A stretch of 64,000 bases of DNA from Symbiodinium natans (GCA_905221605.1 CAJNDS010002552.1:287001-351000), one strand, 5' to 3'; positions 20,476 through 30,848 are shown, counted from the first letter of the stretch. Numbers and translations are program-made. Notes: generated by a model from the sequence alone, not told the origin.

Positions 20476-20757
20476 TAGGGTTTAGAGTTTGGAGGTTTAG
20501 GGTTTCAGGTTTCAGGTTTCAGGTTTTGGGGGTTCAGGTCCTAGGCTTTATGATTTAGGTTTTCCGGGTTCGGGGTCTCGAATTCATGGGATATGCGCCT
20601 AACATGTCCCATAGCCCATAGTTCCAGTGTCCCCAAAAATCCCTAATCGCGGGGTCCAAGGAGGAACCCCTTGATTCCTGTTCTTGCCTGGGGGTTCAGG
20701 GTTTACCCTTAAGAGCCCTTCAGACCCTTATAGACCCGAAAACCCTACTTGGAGGAT

Positions 20758-20892
20758 CAAGGGTGCTTAAAACCCCAATCATAGCTGTACTTATCAGCCC
20801 CCTAAGTCCTCCAGGATACATGGACACCCTAAACCCAAAACCCCAAACCCTAAACCTTATAATCATTGGGGATGTAAGTACCCGTGAACATC
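20758..20892. mobile_element. Family D element carrying internal telomere units
   Basis: CTTGGAGGATCAAGGGTGCT with AACCCCAATCAT at the left pairs with ATGATTATAAGG and GGGATGTAAGTACCC-type sequence at the right. Several CCCTAAA-like units sit inside, so telomere repeats were added within an existing element. Confidence 0.7.
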
Positions 20893-21153
20893 CATGCAGT
20901 GCCCTCAGCCACAAAGCCCGGTTTGAAGTTCAAGGGGCAACCGGCTGAGCTCTCAAGAGTCTGGCACCTAGGGTATATACTCATGGGCTTCCCCTACTAT
21001 GAGTACCCCCGTTCAGGGTTTAGGGTTAAATAACCTAGGGAAAGGTAGTCTTGAGGGGGCTGGAAGGGGAACCCCTGATACAAGGGCTCAGGGTGCAGGT
21101 TTCAGGGTTCAGGGTATACAGGTTCAGGGTTTCGGGTTTAGGGTTTAGGGTTT

Positions 21154-21270
21154 GGTCTTTAAGGGCTCTCATACCACCAGATTTGCCAGCATATATCGTA
21201 GTATCCGAAACCCAAACCCCACAGACGCTGCAAAGTCTAGTGCTTCGTCTCAGCCTGAATTCCGAGACCC
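21154..21270 (+). CDS. Tentative exon, frame ambiguous
   Basis: Two plus frames are open over the island: FKGSHTTRFASIYRSIRNPN on to FRDPKT (stop), and SLRALIPPDLPAYIVVSETQ continuing to 21.32 kb. Both look protein-like. Confidence 0.4.
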
Positions 21271-21395
21271 TAAAACTTAAACTCGCGCGCTTTAGGGCCC
21301 ACAGAGTCAATCCCCTGAACCCTAAAACGCCCTAAACCCTGCACCCTAAACCCCAAACCCTAAACCCTAAACCCCCTGAAACCCTAAGCCCCCAC

Positions 21396-22154
21396 GCCCC
21401 GGCAGAGGCGTTCGGGCGCTTGGAGGCGGCGAAACTCGCCGAGCTCCTCGAGCCGAGGGGGCCCTGGTGGTTGAGATTTAAGGGCTACCCCTATACCCTA
21501 AACCCTAAACCCTAAACCCCCCACCCTAAAACCCTAAACTCTAAACCCTGCTCCGAAGTACAGTACTCCCATTAGAGTTATATTCTTGTGTGTAAGGAGC
21601 ATTGAAGGCGGGGGGGGGGGGGCCTAAACCCTAGGTAGGCCCTTCAGGGATATGTTATTTTTCCTTGATTGGGTTGAAGAGGCTCATATTCGGGAGCATT
21701 TTTAAGAGGGTTTTAAGGGCCATCCTAGAAGGGGTATAAGCTGGGCATAAGGTCCTTTCTTTTGTTGATTTGGGTGGTTTTAGGGTTTCTGGGGGTTGTT
21801 TCTTTCTGTTAAACGCGGCTTTACCGTGGGCCATTCGAACGCTATGTTGACGCTACGCAACACGCCTCGCCCGGCAGCCCATGTCGGCACGGTCCCCTTG
21901 TTCGCAGGCTTGAAAATCTGCCCTCCTGGAGGGTCGTCCGGACGGACCTGCAAAGGCAAATGGAAGAGGCAAAAACCCGGATCACGAACCTGAAGAAGCT
22001 AGAATGTGCTGCTTTGCGCCGCAAAGCCAGACTCGTCAAGGCGCACACCTCGTGCTCAAGCTCTGGCTCCTTTGCCTTTGCCCCTGCCCTCATTGCCAAG
22101 TCTTTCTGTGTCAGACCGGGTACGGTCAGCCACGTGGAGTATGAGAGGCTGTGA
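21396..22154 (+). CDS. Probable three-exon gene piece with helical C-terminus
   Basis: Three islands in line: 21396-21489 (APAEAFGRLEAAKLAELLEP then RGPWWLRFKG), 21649-21705 after CTTCAG|G (DMLFFLDWVEEAHIREHF), and 21807-22154, an open frame to TGA without an early ATG (contains LVRRLENLPSWRVVRTDLQR, then QMEEAKTRITNLKKLECAAL). The last has a heptad-like charged helix. Junction phases were not fully solved, so membership in one gene is inference. Family unknown. Confidence 0.55.
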
Positions 22155-22204
22155 CAGGTGACGTGGAGGCAGCAAATGCTCATATCAGTTGAACCCTAAA
22201 CCAA

Positions 22205-22295
22205 TATTCACTTTACCACCGCAAGCATCAAGGCGCGCGGTTTCCCTCCAAGCCTCAAACAGCAGCCAAACCTGGAGTCAACCCTAGAAGCCCTG
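22205..22295 (+). CDS. Tentative terminal exon, unknown protein
   Basis: NIHFTTASIKARGFPPSLKQ then QPNLESTLEAL to TAG, following a CCCTAAA-like edge. Family unknown. Confidence 0.38.
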
Positions 22296-22438
22296 TAGAC
22301 CCTAAACCCTACTAACGATGAATGCTGTAAACCCTTATTATGCTGTGCCACAAGCCCTGCAAAGCCACATCCCTACCTGCCATAGAAGCCCGCAAGGCCC
22401 TGTAAACCTGCCCTAAGCCGCCCGCCGCATTCCCAGGA

Positions 22439-22481
22439 CTGTAGCGCAGTGCATTGAGCACGATGCGGCCTGGGGAGAGGT
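22439..22481 (+). CDS. Tentative mini-exon with AG|G and GT edges
   Basis: ATTCCCAG|G and GGAGAG|GTCGGG bound 14 codons reading TVAQCIEHDAAWGE. Clean edges, too short to assign. Confidence 0.4.
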
Positions 22482-22544
22482 CGGGTTTTTGGGTTCAGGG
22501 TTTAGTTTAGGGTTTAGGGTTTAGGGTTGGGGGGTTAGGGGTTT

Positions 22545-22682
22545 CGGGGGCTTTCCCCGCAACGGACAAGACGCAGAAGTGACCACAAGAATCCACTCAG
22601 ATGTCTATCCGGTTCGTCCGCAGCCAGACACAGTCCTCTTAAAAGGAACCTTTCGAACCTGCACCCCTTTGGGAGCCCCCCC
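22545..22682 (+). CDS. Tentative exon, unknown protein
   Basis: Reads GGFPRNGQDAEVTTRIHSDV then YPVRPQPDTVLLKGTFRTCT for 44 codons before a C11 run. Mixed composition favours this frame over the long antisense frame. Family unknown. Confidence 0.48.
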
Positions 22683-23057
22683 CCCCCCCTCTGAACACTA
22701 TTTAAACCCGAAACGCTCGCTGCCTCAAGCCCTACTCGGCTTTTTCTGGGTTTAGGGCGAAGCAGGGTGAATAGAGACCTGTTTTTTTTAGTGAACATCT
22801 TGTTCCTTGCTACTTGTTGGTGAGCGTATATGTGGGGCACCGTTTTGGGGATCGCAGTTCCAAAACAAAACAACAAGAACCTGCCTCATGTTATGGGGGT
22901 GTGGGGGATAGTTCTCTAGAGTAGGGGTCATGAGGTTGACCTAAACCTACACCCTAGACCTTGACTCCTGAACTGTAAACCCTTAAACCCTTACTAAACC
23001 CCTAAATCCTAAACCCTAAACCCTAACCCCCTTAAGCTTTCAACCCTAAACCCCAAA

Positions 23058-23159
23058 CCGCCAAAGCAGAGTACATCACAATCACGACGCCGACGCCCCA
23101 CCAGCGACAGGTTTGGATCTCCCTGACCCGACCGCAGCTCCGGAAGGCTGGTATTTAAT
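23058..23159 (+). CDS. Tentative terminal exon, unknown protein
   Basis: TAKAEYITITTPTPHQRQVW then ISLTRPQLRKAGI to TAA, 33 codons without repeat units. Family unknown. Confidence 0.45.
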
Positions 23160-23566
23160 TAAGGGTTTAGGTTTTAGGGTTTAGGATTAGGTTTAGGTTT
23201 TAGGGTTCAGGGTTTAAGATTTAGGAATTTGGGATTTAGGATTTAGGATTTAGAGCAATTTAGGGTTCAAGGCCTTAAAGGTTTAAGGATTAAGGGTTTA
23301 AGGGTTTAGGGTTGTTGGGATTTTTGGTTTTAGGGTTTTTAGGGTTTATGAGTTTAAAGGGTTTACCGGTTCAGGGTTTAGGAGGACAAGGGTTTAGGAT
23401 TTAGGGACAAAGGGTCCAGGACTTCGGGTTTAGGGTTTACAAGCGCTGGGAGGTTTGCTGCTCAGTGTTTCTATGATGCCTGTGCTGGCAAGATGTGAAA
23501 AAGACCCTCGGAGTTCGTTGCAATCCCCCAAGACAAGCCCTAAACCCTCAACCTAAACCTTACAAC

Positions 23567-23664
23567 TTGGCATCCCCCTTATACTGACAGTCCTTAATAG
23601 GGGTTAGAGTACCCCCCATTATAATCCCTATTAAGGACTGTTTGTGTAAAGGGGAACATCCCAA
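23567..23664. mobile_element. Family C inverted-repeat element
   Basis: TTGGCATCCCCCTTATACTG then ACAGTCCTTAATAGGG at the left, and CCCTATTAAGGACTGTTTG with GGGGAACATCCCAA at the right. About 98 bp, the same family as 43332 and 46380. It lies between two tentative exons (23440-23510 and 23695-23782). Confidence 0.88.
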
Positions 23665-23694
23665 CCAACAACCCGAACCGCTGTAAAGCTGCTG

Positions 23695-23782
23695 CGGCAA
23701 GCTTCCCAGCCAGGTGCTCACCGAATTGGTGAAAGAGATGCAAAAGGACATCGAGTGCGGGGCCGACAGGGTTCGAGGTTAG
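23695..23782 (+). CDS. Tentative terminal exon, unknown protein
   Basis: GKLPSQVLTELVKEMQKDIE then CGADRVRG to TAG: amphipathic helix, no repeat units. The upstream island reads SAGRFAAQCFYDACAGK and is separated from it by a family C element that would be the intron. Confidence 0.5.
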
Positions 23783-23955
23783 TTTTGTTTCGGGCTTTAA
23801 GTGTTTAGGCCTTTAGGATTAGGGTTTTTAGTGTTAGGATTTACGGTTTGAGGGTTGAGGATTTAGGGTTTAGGGGATCTTAGGGATCAGACTTTCGAGC
23901 TGTCTGGGGATGTTTGGGTTTTGCCTGAGTCTCAGAGTTTAGACTCGTTTAGACT

Positions 23956-24021
23956 TTGTGGCAGCTGCCAGATTGAAAGTGTTCAGGTCATAGCCGAGCA
24001 TTCCCTAAGACAGACGCATTG
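23956..24021 (+). CDS. Tentative terminal exon, unknown protein
   Basis: CGSCQIESVQVIAEHSLRQT then H and TGA. Short but well composed. Family unknown. Confidence 0.37.
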
Positions 24022-24129
24022 ATAACTCGAGCGCTGAGCCGCTAAGCCCCAAGAGCCCTTTGCTTAAACCTTAAACCTTAAACCCTAAACCCTAAACCCT
24101 AAACCCTAACCTCGAACCCTAAGCCCACA

Positions 24130-24222
24130 GCGATCCCCATGCCAGAAAGTGTCCGCCGAGGTCGCTGTTAGATCTGAAGAAGGTCGTCTCTAGCGCCTTT
24201 CTGCGTGACAAGGCTGGGGAGG
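24130..24222 (+). CDS. Tentative exon, unknown protein
   Basis: SDPHARKCPPRSLLDLKKVV then SSAFLRDKAG, followed by a GGGA-rich tract (24215-24250). Family unknown. Confidence 0.47.
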
Positions 24223-24802
24223 GAGGGAGGGAGGGGGAGGGAGGGGGGGTCCAGGGTTCAGGGTTTAAGGAGGAGGTTGTCCTAAAGCCTACAAAGCCCT
24301 AAAGGGTTGAGAGCTTCCGGTTTCGGGCCTTAAAACCCCCAAAGCCGCAAACCCCAAAGCCCTTGCCCTGAAGCCTTTGTTTAGGGTTTTGGGTTTTGGG
24401 GCAGTTTGGGGGTTAGAGCTCAGAGGCCATCATCGTACCTTTTTTGGGTTTCGAGTTCCTAAAGACTACAGCATGAAAAGCCCTTAATGATGAAGCATCC
24501 CTCTAATTGTAAAGCAGGGACCATTTGGCAGAGGACCTAGTTATCCCTGGTTTAGGGTGGCTTAAGGGTTTAGGGTTTAGGGCCCAGGCCTTCGGCATTG
24601 GTGCCGGACTGGTGTAGACCCGAAGCCCTAAACACTATACCCGCAACCCCCAATGTCCTGACTCTAAAGTTATGGATTTTGGGGAATGTTTTTTTTTGGG
24701 GGGGTACTATAATTCCTAAGAAACAGCTAAAATTTTAAGTTTTGCTAGCGTTCCAAGAACAATATAGTAAACCCGAAACCCCAAACCCCAAACCCCGAAG
24801 CA

Positions 24803-24880
24803 CTCATAGACTCCAGGTGCTACTGGGCGAGCTCTTTCAGAAAGCCGGTCGAAAGGACGGCCTGCTTGCTGAGTGTTTGG
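24803..24880 (+). CDS. Tentative exon, unknown protein
   Basis: ACTCCAG|G precedes VLLGELFQKAGRKDGLLAEC, a helical segment, then a G-rich tract. Family unknown. Confidence 0.48.
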
Positions 24881-25027
24881 GTGGGGGGGGAGGGGGTTGC
24901 TTCAGGGCTTTGGGTGGTGGAGCAGTACTGTGAAACTGAGCCCCAAGCCAAGAACCCTTCTTGAACCCGAACACCCCAAACCCTAAACCCCAAACCCCAA
25001 ACCCTAAACCTTAAACCCTAAACCCTA

Positions 25028-25196
25028 AACCCTAACCCCCAAACCCTAAACTAAACCCTAAACCCTAAACCCTAAACCCTAAACCCTACACCCTACACCC
25101 TACACCCTAAACCCTAAACCCTAAACCCTAAACCCTAAACCCTAAACCCTAAACCCTAAACCCTAAACCCTAAACCCTAAACCCTAAACCCACCCT
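25028..25196. repeat. Long CCCTAAA array
   Basis: About 24 CCCTAAA units, with a run of three CCCTACA variants near 25085-25105. Confidence 0.95.
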
Positions 25197-25538
25197 AAAC
25201 CCTCGATAGCTCAAGGTCCAGCCCTTAGCACCTACCCACCCACAGGGCAGAGCCCAAGCACAAGCCTCAGCTCATGAAACCCCCACCCCCCCCCCCCCCC
25301 CCCCCCCCCCAGCAAAACACACAATTGAAACACAAAAGCGTTCTTAGCATGTATATGGTCACGTCTCTAAAAAGTGGACCCTGTTTGGTTTGCTCTTATA
25401 AGGCGGCCCCCGAATATTTCGGGGGCACCCAAAGAGGGGCGACGTGTACATCTTTACATGGGTTTGTTTATGTATACGCACATATCCTCAATCTGCTAGT
25501 AGTGGACTACTTATGATCAAAGCATCATGCCTTTTGCA

Positions 25539-25790
25539 GAAAGCTACTGCGTTCGTTACAGCCTGTACAATGTTGCATACAACTGGGTTTAGAGGCATCC
25601 TTGCAGAAGCCGTTGATACCCTAAACCCTAAACCCTCAGCCCGGGTTTCTGGGCTTGGAGACTTTAATAGGGCTCAGAGAACTGCCACGACTGCCAGGAG
25701 TTGGAGTTCCTGGTAAATTCCGGCCTTAGCTTTGGCGCCTTTGTCTTTCAACCAGAGCTGGTGAGCCGCAAGAACCTGAAGCCCTCTTAG
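25539..25790 (+). CDS. Probable exon pair ending a gene
   Basis: Exon 25539-25619 follows CTTTTGCAG (KATAFVTACTMLHTTGFRGI then LAEAVDT). Exon 25671-25790 follows TTTAATAG|G and reads GSENCHDCQELEFLVNSGLS then FGAFVFQPELVSRKNLKPS to TAG. A short telomere tract and about 40 bp separate them. Both have strong globular composition. The shared phase was not checked to the base. Family unknown. Confidence 0.55.
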
Positions 25791-26212
25791 TGACTCACTA
25801 AACCCCATTTAAGGTTTACAGGCTTGAGCTTCCCCGGAAAGCCTAAACCAGACCTTGAGCCCATACGCCCGTAAAGCCCAAGCTCCAAACCTAAGCCCTC
25901 AAGTCCACAATGGCAAGCCCGACAGGGTTTAGGTTTCGGGTTTAGGGGTTGGTCCTTCAAGTGGGGATGAGAGTCAGCCATGAGCACCCCTGAACCATGA
26001 AGGGAGCCATCCCAAACATCGCTAGATCCGAGAGCCCGAAACCCTAAACCCCTTAGGCCCAAGATGCCCCAAAATGCTTGTTGAGTGTGGGTTTTGGGTT
26101 AAGGGTTTAGGGTATAGGGTTTTGGCTTCAAGGGGCCAACAAACTCAAGACAGGAGTCTCTGGGCCCTAGGTACAACTTAGACCCTAGCCTCTGACCCCC
26201 CAAACCCACGTC

Positions 26213-26521
26213 TTGCGCGTTTACCTCCGCCCAGAGCTGTGTGTAATTCCGTGTTTGCGCTTCGCCGCCCATGAATCTAAAGCAGCCAACGAACCTTCGA
26301 AAAGGTTTCCGAGGATAGCAACATTCCTGCCCAACATGGAGCTAAACTCGAAGCCCAAACCCCGACAATCTAAACTACCCAACACGCCGTGGGCCCTAAA
26401 TACCGATTCCAGAACCCTCCAACACGACTTGGCCAGTTCTCAAGAATGTGGCCCCTTGTTGAGTACCCCAATTTTTGCGGGCCGCCTTGCAATCAGGACC
26501 ACAAAAAGGAGCACAATTTAG
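26213..26521 (+). CDS. Open frame of ~102 codons, uncertain
   Basis: No telomere repeats for 300 bp and one plus frame open to TAG (contains ESKAANEPSKRFPRIATFLP). No start codon except TTG, no acceptor clearly seen, no family recognised. Confidence 0.35.
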   Translation: MRVYLRPELCVIPCLRFAAHESKAANEPSKRFPRIATFLPNMELNSKPKPRQSKLPNTPWALNTDSRTLQHDLASSQECGPLLSTPIFAGRLAIRTTKRSTI

Positions 26522-26556
26522 AGAATCCCCCCCCAAAGCCAGAACCCTCAAACACC

Positions 26557-26826
26557 ACTTGAGACTGAGGCTTCTTGTTAGGCATCTATATAATTATACT
26601 AGAATAACTCCCCAAAAAACCCTAACAAGATTATTAAGGGTATAATTATACTCTAAGAACTCCCCAAACACCCTAGTGAAATTATTATGGCCCCTTATAT
26701 CATGACTGAGGCTTCTTCTTAGGCATCTATAAGTATACAGTATACGATAATAACTCCCCAAAAACCCCGAATGAAATGATTAAGGCCCCTAATATAAGAC
26801 TGAGGCTTCTTCTTAGGCATCTTCCA
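26557..26826. repeat. Tandem ~130 bp AT-rich repeat, two copies plus the start of a third
   Basis: GACTGAGGCTTCTTSTTAGG begins units near 26563, 26704 and 26800. Inner pieces AACTCCCCAAA and GAAATGATTAAGGCCCCTAA recur. The units are much AT-richer than the surroundings, and the third copy ends at CATCTTCCAG, an acceptor-like edge. Confidence 0.85.
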
Positions 26827-27024
26827 GATGATCCTCTGGATCTGCTTCCCCAACAACTGGGCGCTGCCCTTGGGCCGCGGCCTGAGCGTGCGAGCTCGTA
26901 AAGGGTTGAGGGTTTAGGGTTTAGGGTTTAGGGTTGAGGGCTCCCCCCAGCAATCTCAGCTGGGAAGGTGTAGGCTATTTGGGTTCAGGGTTCAGGGTTT
27001 TGGTTTTTTTGGCTGGTACTTACG

Positions 27025-27366
27025 ATAAGTTCAGGAAGATGGGTGGCTGCGGATGGACTAGATTGGAAGCTCACATCACATGTCGCAAACGGCAGATCTT
27101 TGCTGCATTCAGGGCTATGGGGATGCCCAGAATGTTCAGTGGACTTCATGATTTCCATGGCTTCATCAAAGCTCCCTAAACCCTAAACCCTAAACCCTAA
27201 ATCAAAGCCCGTCTTTTCTTGCCATTCTGCAGAGCTTCTCAATCTCCAGGGTGACGTTGAGGCAAGGATTCTGGGTAGTCGGCGTTTATGGTTTTGTATG
27301 GAACATTTGCAGCTGTTGCGGGTGTTGGCTGCTGCTGCTGCGCGCCGAAACCCTAACCCGAAGCCC
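27025..27366 (+). CDS. Probable two-exon coding stretch, unknown protein
   Basis: Exon 27025-27178 has two open frames; the better reads WVAADGLDWKLTSHVANGRS then LLHSGLWGCPECSVDFMISM. A short CCCTAAA tract follows. Exon 27205-27366 then reads KPVFSCHSAELLNLQGDVEA then RILGSRRLWFCMEHLQLLRV with an alanine run, ending in telomere repeat. Family unknown. Confidence 0.52.
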
Positions 27367-28242
27367 TAGACCCAGAACCTACACCCTAAACCCTGGGCAA
27401 CTCAAACCGTAACATCCTCTGATTGCGTCGGGTAAGGTCACTTCGCGCTCGTTGAATGAAGGCTTAGAATTTCAGGGGTTAGAGGTTTAGTGTGCAGGGG
27501 TAAGGGCATCCTTGACGCTACGTAGGGATTAGGGCTGAGGGTTTAGGGTCCATTGCCAAGTAAAGCCCCAGGACATTCCGCTCCACAGACCCATGAGATG
27601 CCACCCGAAACCCTATACCCCAGGGGTTTAGGGTTTGGGGCTAAGGGTTGGGGTCTTGGGTTTAAAGCTGAATTAGGGTTTAGTGCCGAGGGCTTAGGTC
27701 TTAAAGCTTGGGGCCTTAGAGCTTCCGGATCCAGGTGGGGCGCTCGTCGGCTACATAACGTGCCCCCCTCAGCTTCCCGCACGGAAAGGTGGAGAGGGCT
27801 TTGGGGCCTACACCCTAAACCCTAAGGCCTAAACCCTAAGCCCCCTAAACCCTAAGCCCTAAACCCTAAGCCCTAAACCCTAAACCCTAAACCCTGAACC
27901 CTGAACCTTATCGGGGTTTAGTTTAGGGTTAAGGGTTTGGGCGACGTAAGGCCTGAGGGTTTATCGTTAGGGGCCTTGTGGGGCTGATAGGTTTTGTCGT
28001 TTGGGGATTTAGGGTTTTTAGGGTTTAGGGTATAGGGTTTAGGGTTCAGAGGTGAGTCGCTGGTTTTTGGGGGTGGATCCCCTAAGTACTCCGCCCTCAA
28101 CTCTGAACCCTGGCGGTGGGGTGGGGTGGTGGGTGGTGGGGGGGTTGGTATGTCGTGCCGGCTCAGAGAAACCTATCCCCCAAACCCTTACCTAAACCCT
28201 TAACCCTTAAACCCTTAAATTCAACCCTAAGCCCTAAACCCG

Positions 28243-28335
28243 AAGTGCGTGTCAGGAATTGGGTGGCCATCAAGCTGATCTTCGATCCTGTCGAGCCGAC
28301 GAAGGCGCAAGACCATAAGTTTTTTCGGGGGTTGG
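28243..28335 (+). CDS. Tentative exon, unknown protein
   Basis: EVRVRNWVAIKLIFDPVEPT then KAQDHKFF, with beta-strand-like alternation, ending at a G17 run. One of the more convincing short islands. Family unknown. Confidence 0.5.
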
Positions 28336-28519
28336 GGGGGGGGGGGGGGGAGTCTTGGGGGTAAACCCTAAACCCTAAACCCTAAACCCTAAACCCTAAA
28401 CCCTAAACACTAAGCCAGCTTTGGAATGTTTAGGGATTGCTAAGGACGGTTGAAGGAGGGGTGTTCCCGGAATGGGTTCAGGGTTTCACAGGGCTTTAGG
28501 TTTTAGGGTTTAGGTGTTA

Positions 28520-28621
28520 CTTAGTAGTAGAGTAGGTAACCTTTAACCTTTTTGGGGTAATATATTCCCCTTATAATCCCAAAGGTTAACCTTTAAAACC
28601 CCTAGGTACTGGACAACTGAG
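28520..28621. mobile_element. Family B inverted-repeat element
   Basis: Starts CTTAGTAGTAGAGTAGGTAA and ends GGTACTGGACAACTGAG. The inner arms GGTAACCTTTAACC and GGTTAACCTTTAAAACC are inverted. A nearly identical copy lies 29.6 kb away at 58133. The right end ACTGAG gives an acceptor to the following exon. Confidence 0.9.
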
Positions 28622-28669
28622 CTTCTATACGAGGAATGTGAGAGGCGCTGGGGGAAACTACCCATGTAG
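28622..28669 (+). CDS. Tentative terminal exon directly after family B element
   Basis: The element ends in CTGAG and the next bases read LLYEECERRWGKLPM then TAG. If real, the element forms the whole upstream intron. Confidence 0.38.
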   Translation, partial: LLYEECERRWGKLPM

Positions 28670-28971
28670 AGTTGTTTCAGACGTGAGGCCCGCTTGACAC
28701 CCAGGATTTAGGGTCGGGCTTCGTGCAGGTTACCGCAAACTCCAACGGTTCCTTAACCCCAAACCCCAAATCAGCTCAACCCTAAACCCTGAACCCTAAG
28801 CTTGCTAAACCTTCCCCCTGAGCCGTAAGTTTTTTAAACCATAAAGCCGAAATTTACTAAACCCTAGACGCTGAAATTGCAGATTTGGGGTTTGCGAGTA
28901 TAGGAGTTAGGGTTTAGGGTGTAACAAGTTTACGGTGTTTAGTGTTGGGGGTCAAGCTCATTAAGCCCTAC

Positions 28972-29020
28972 CGCGACTAAGAGCCTTTGGAATTTCAAGC
29001 TGAACCGGCTGCAGTCTTGA
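28972..29020 (+). CDS. Tentative short exon
   Basis: ATKSLWNFKLNRLQS then TGA, between degenerate telomere tracts. Short. The next 500 bp (29.04-29.54 kb) hold only degenerate CCCTAAA-like units. Confidence 0.33.
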
Positions 29021-29551
29021 CCCTCAAACCAACCCGAAACCCCAAACCCTTAACGGCAAACTCCTTCAAACATCCCAAATACAGGCTCTAGCCCCTAAAC
29101 CCTACAACCCAAAAACCCAAAACCCAAAAACCCTAAGGCCTTACTTAAACCCTAAACCCGAAAATCCTAACCCAAAACCTGCAACCCTAAACCCCTTGCA
29201 ACCCTAAAACGCTACAACCCAAAAGAGCCAAAACCCTCAAACCCCAAAAAGCCCGAACAGCACCCTGAGACCCCAGAAAGCCCGACAAACCCTAAAGCCC
29301 TCAAACCCTCAAAACCTCAAACCCTAAAATCCTAAAACCCTACACCCTCCCTCAAACCCTAAAACCCTAAACCCTAGAACCCTAACACCCTAAACCCTAA
29401 AGCCCTCAACCCCTAAACCCTGAAACCCCAAACCGAAAACCCTAAAAACCCTAAACACCCTGAAACCCTCAAACCCTCAAAGTCTCAAAGCCTTCAACCC
29501 CTAAACCCCAAACGCTAAAACTCTCAAACCCAAAAGCCCTCAGGTTGGACC

Positions 29552-29594
29552 CTAAACCCTAAACCCTAAACCCTAAACCCTAAACCCTAAACCC
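29552..29594. repeat. CCCTAAA insert flanked by a 10-bp direct duplication
   Basis: AGGTTGGACC ends at 29551 and begins again at 29598. Between them are about six CCCTAAA units and a few C/A bases. The second copy is the left edge of an open island. Confidence 0.85.
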
Positions 29595-29597
29595 CCA

Positions 29598-29670
29598 AGG
29601 TTGGACCTTTCGTTTTCCAAGGGCTGTTCGAGAAGAGGCAGGTCGAGGCCGGTCAGAGTTCGGCCCGCGT
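29598..29670 (+). CDS. Tentative exon between telomere arrays
   Basis: Reads KVGPFVFQGLFEKRQVEAGQ then SSARVWG. The first bases are the second copy of the duplicated AGGTTGGACC. Followed by a 200 bp TTTAGGG array. Confidence 0.48.
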
Positions 29671-29675
29671 TTGGG

Positions 29676-29879
29676 GTCTAGGGTTTAGGGTTTAGGGTTT
29701 AGGGTTTAGGGTTTAGGGTTTAGGGTTTAGGGTTTAGGGTTTAGGGTTTAGGGTTTAGGGTTTAGGGTTTAGGGTTTAGGGTTTAGGGTTTAGGGTTTAG
29801 GGTTTAGGGTTTAGGGTTAGGATTTAGGGTTTAGGGTTTAGGGTTTAGGGTTTAGGGTTTAGGGTTTAGGGTTTAGGGT
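29676..29879. repeat. Longest TTTAGGG array (~28 units)
   Basis: About 200 bp of nearly perfect TTTAGGG with one TTAGGATTTAGGG defect near 29816. Confidence 0.97.
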
Positions 29880-29989
29880 TCAGCATCTCAAGTCCAAGCA
29901 TTCACTAGTCAAGAAATTACTCCAGAAAAATACCCACCCGCCCGAAGAATCCCACAACATTAAGAAAATATTTCACTTCTGGAACGACC

Positions 29990-30816
29990 TTGCCCAGTAA
30001 AAAAATGACCTTGCCCAGTAAAAAAATGACCTTGCCCAATAAAAAAATGACTTTGCCCAATAAAAAAATGACCTTGCCCAGTAAAAAAATGACCTTGCCC
30101 AGTAAAAAAAATGACCTTGCCCAGTAAAAAAATGACCTTGACCTTGCCCAGAAAAAAAATGACCTTGCCCAGTAATGACCTTGCCCAGTAAAAAAATGAC
30201 CTTGCCCAGTAAAAAAATGACCTTGCCCAGTAAAAAAATGACCTTGCCCAGTAAAAAAATGACCTTGCCCAGTAAAAAAATGACCTTGCCCAGTAAAAAA
30301 ATGACCTTGCCCAGTAAAAAAATGACCTTGCCCAATAAAAAAATGACCTTGCCCAATAAAAAAATGACCTTGCCCAGTAAAAAATGACCTTGCCCAGTAA
30401 AAAAATGACCTTGCCCAGTAATGACCTTGCCCAGTAAAAAAATGACCTTGCCCAGTAAAAAAATGACCTTGCCCAGTAAAAAAATGACCTTGCCCAGTAA
30501 AAAAATGACCTTGCCCAATAAAAAAATGAACTTGCCCAGTAATGACCTTGCCCAGTAAAAAAATGACCTTGCCCAGTAAAAAAATGACCTTGCCCAGGGC
30601 AAGGTCATTACTGGGCAAGGTCATTTTTTTACTGGGCAAGGTCATTTTTTTACTGGGCAAGGTCATTACTGGGCAAGTTCATTTTTTATTGGGCAAGGTC
30701 ATTTTTTTACTGGGCAAGGTCATTTTTTTACTGGGCAAGGTCATTTTTTTACTGGGCAAGGTCGTTTTTTTGGACGAAACGACCTTGCCCAGTAAAAAAA
30801 TGACCTTGCCCAGTAA
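29990..30816. repeat. 21-bp minisatellite with internal inversions
   Basis: The unit TGACCTTGCCCAGTAAAAAA(A) is repeated about 27 times forward (29990-30597), about eight times inverted (30598-30773), then twice forward. Variants have CCCAATAAA or lose the A-run (CCCAGTAATGACC). The junction GACCTTGCCCAGGGCAAGGT is an almost loop-free palindrome. The second junction is a 14-bp inverted repeat (GGGCAAGGTCGTTT) with a 9-nt loop. A period divisible by three keeps ORFs open on both strands; they are not taken as genes. Confidence 0.97.
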
Positions 30817-30848
30817 CCCCTGAACATTTAAATTATATATGAAAGAGA

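Noticed and set aside
22535-22876. A 113-codon minus-strand frame
   Set aside because: It crosses a C-run and telomere units, while the plus frame at 22545-22682 is more protein-like.
27543-27825. ORFs on both strands around 27.6-27.8 kb
   Set aside because: Large parts are translations of degenerate telomere units; only small islands (27550-27610 and 27720-27810) could be exons and their frame is unclear.
29990-30816. CRISPR-like regular repeat
   Set aside because: Units are directly adjacent with no unique spacers, and the context is eukaryotic.
29917-30823. Long open frames (up to 249 codons) with heptad repeats such as MTLPSKK or GQGHFFT
   Set aside because: They are translations of the 21-bp minisatellite on both strands. 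The period is a multiple of three, so stops are avoided without selection on protein.
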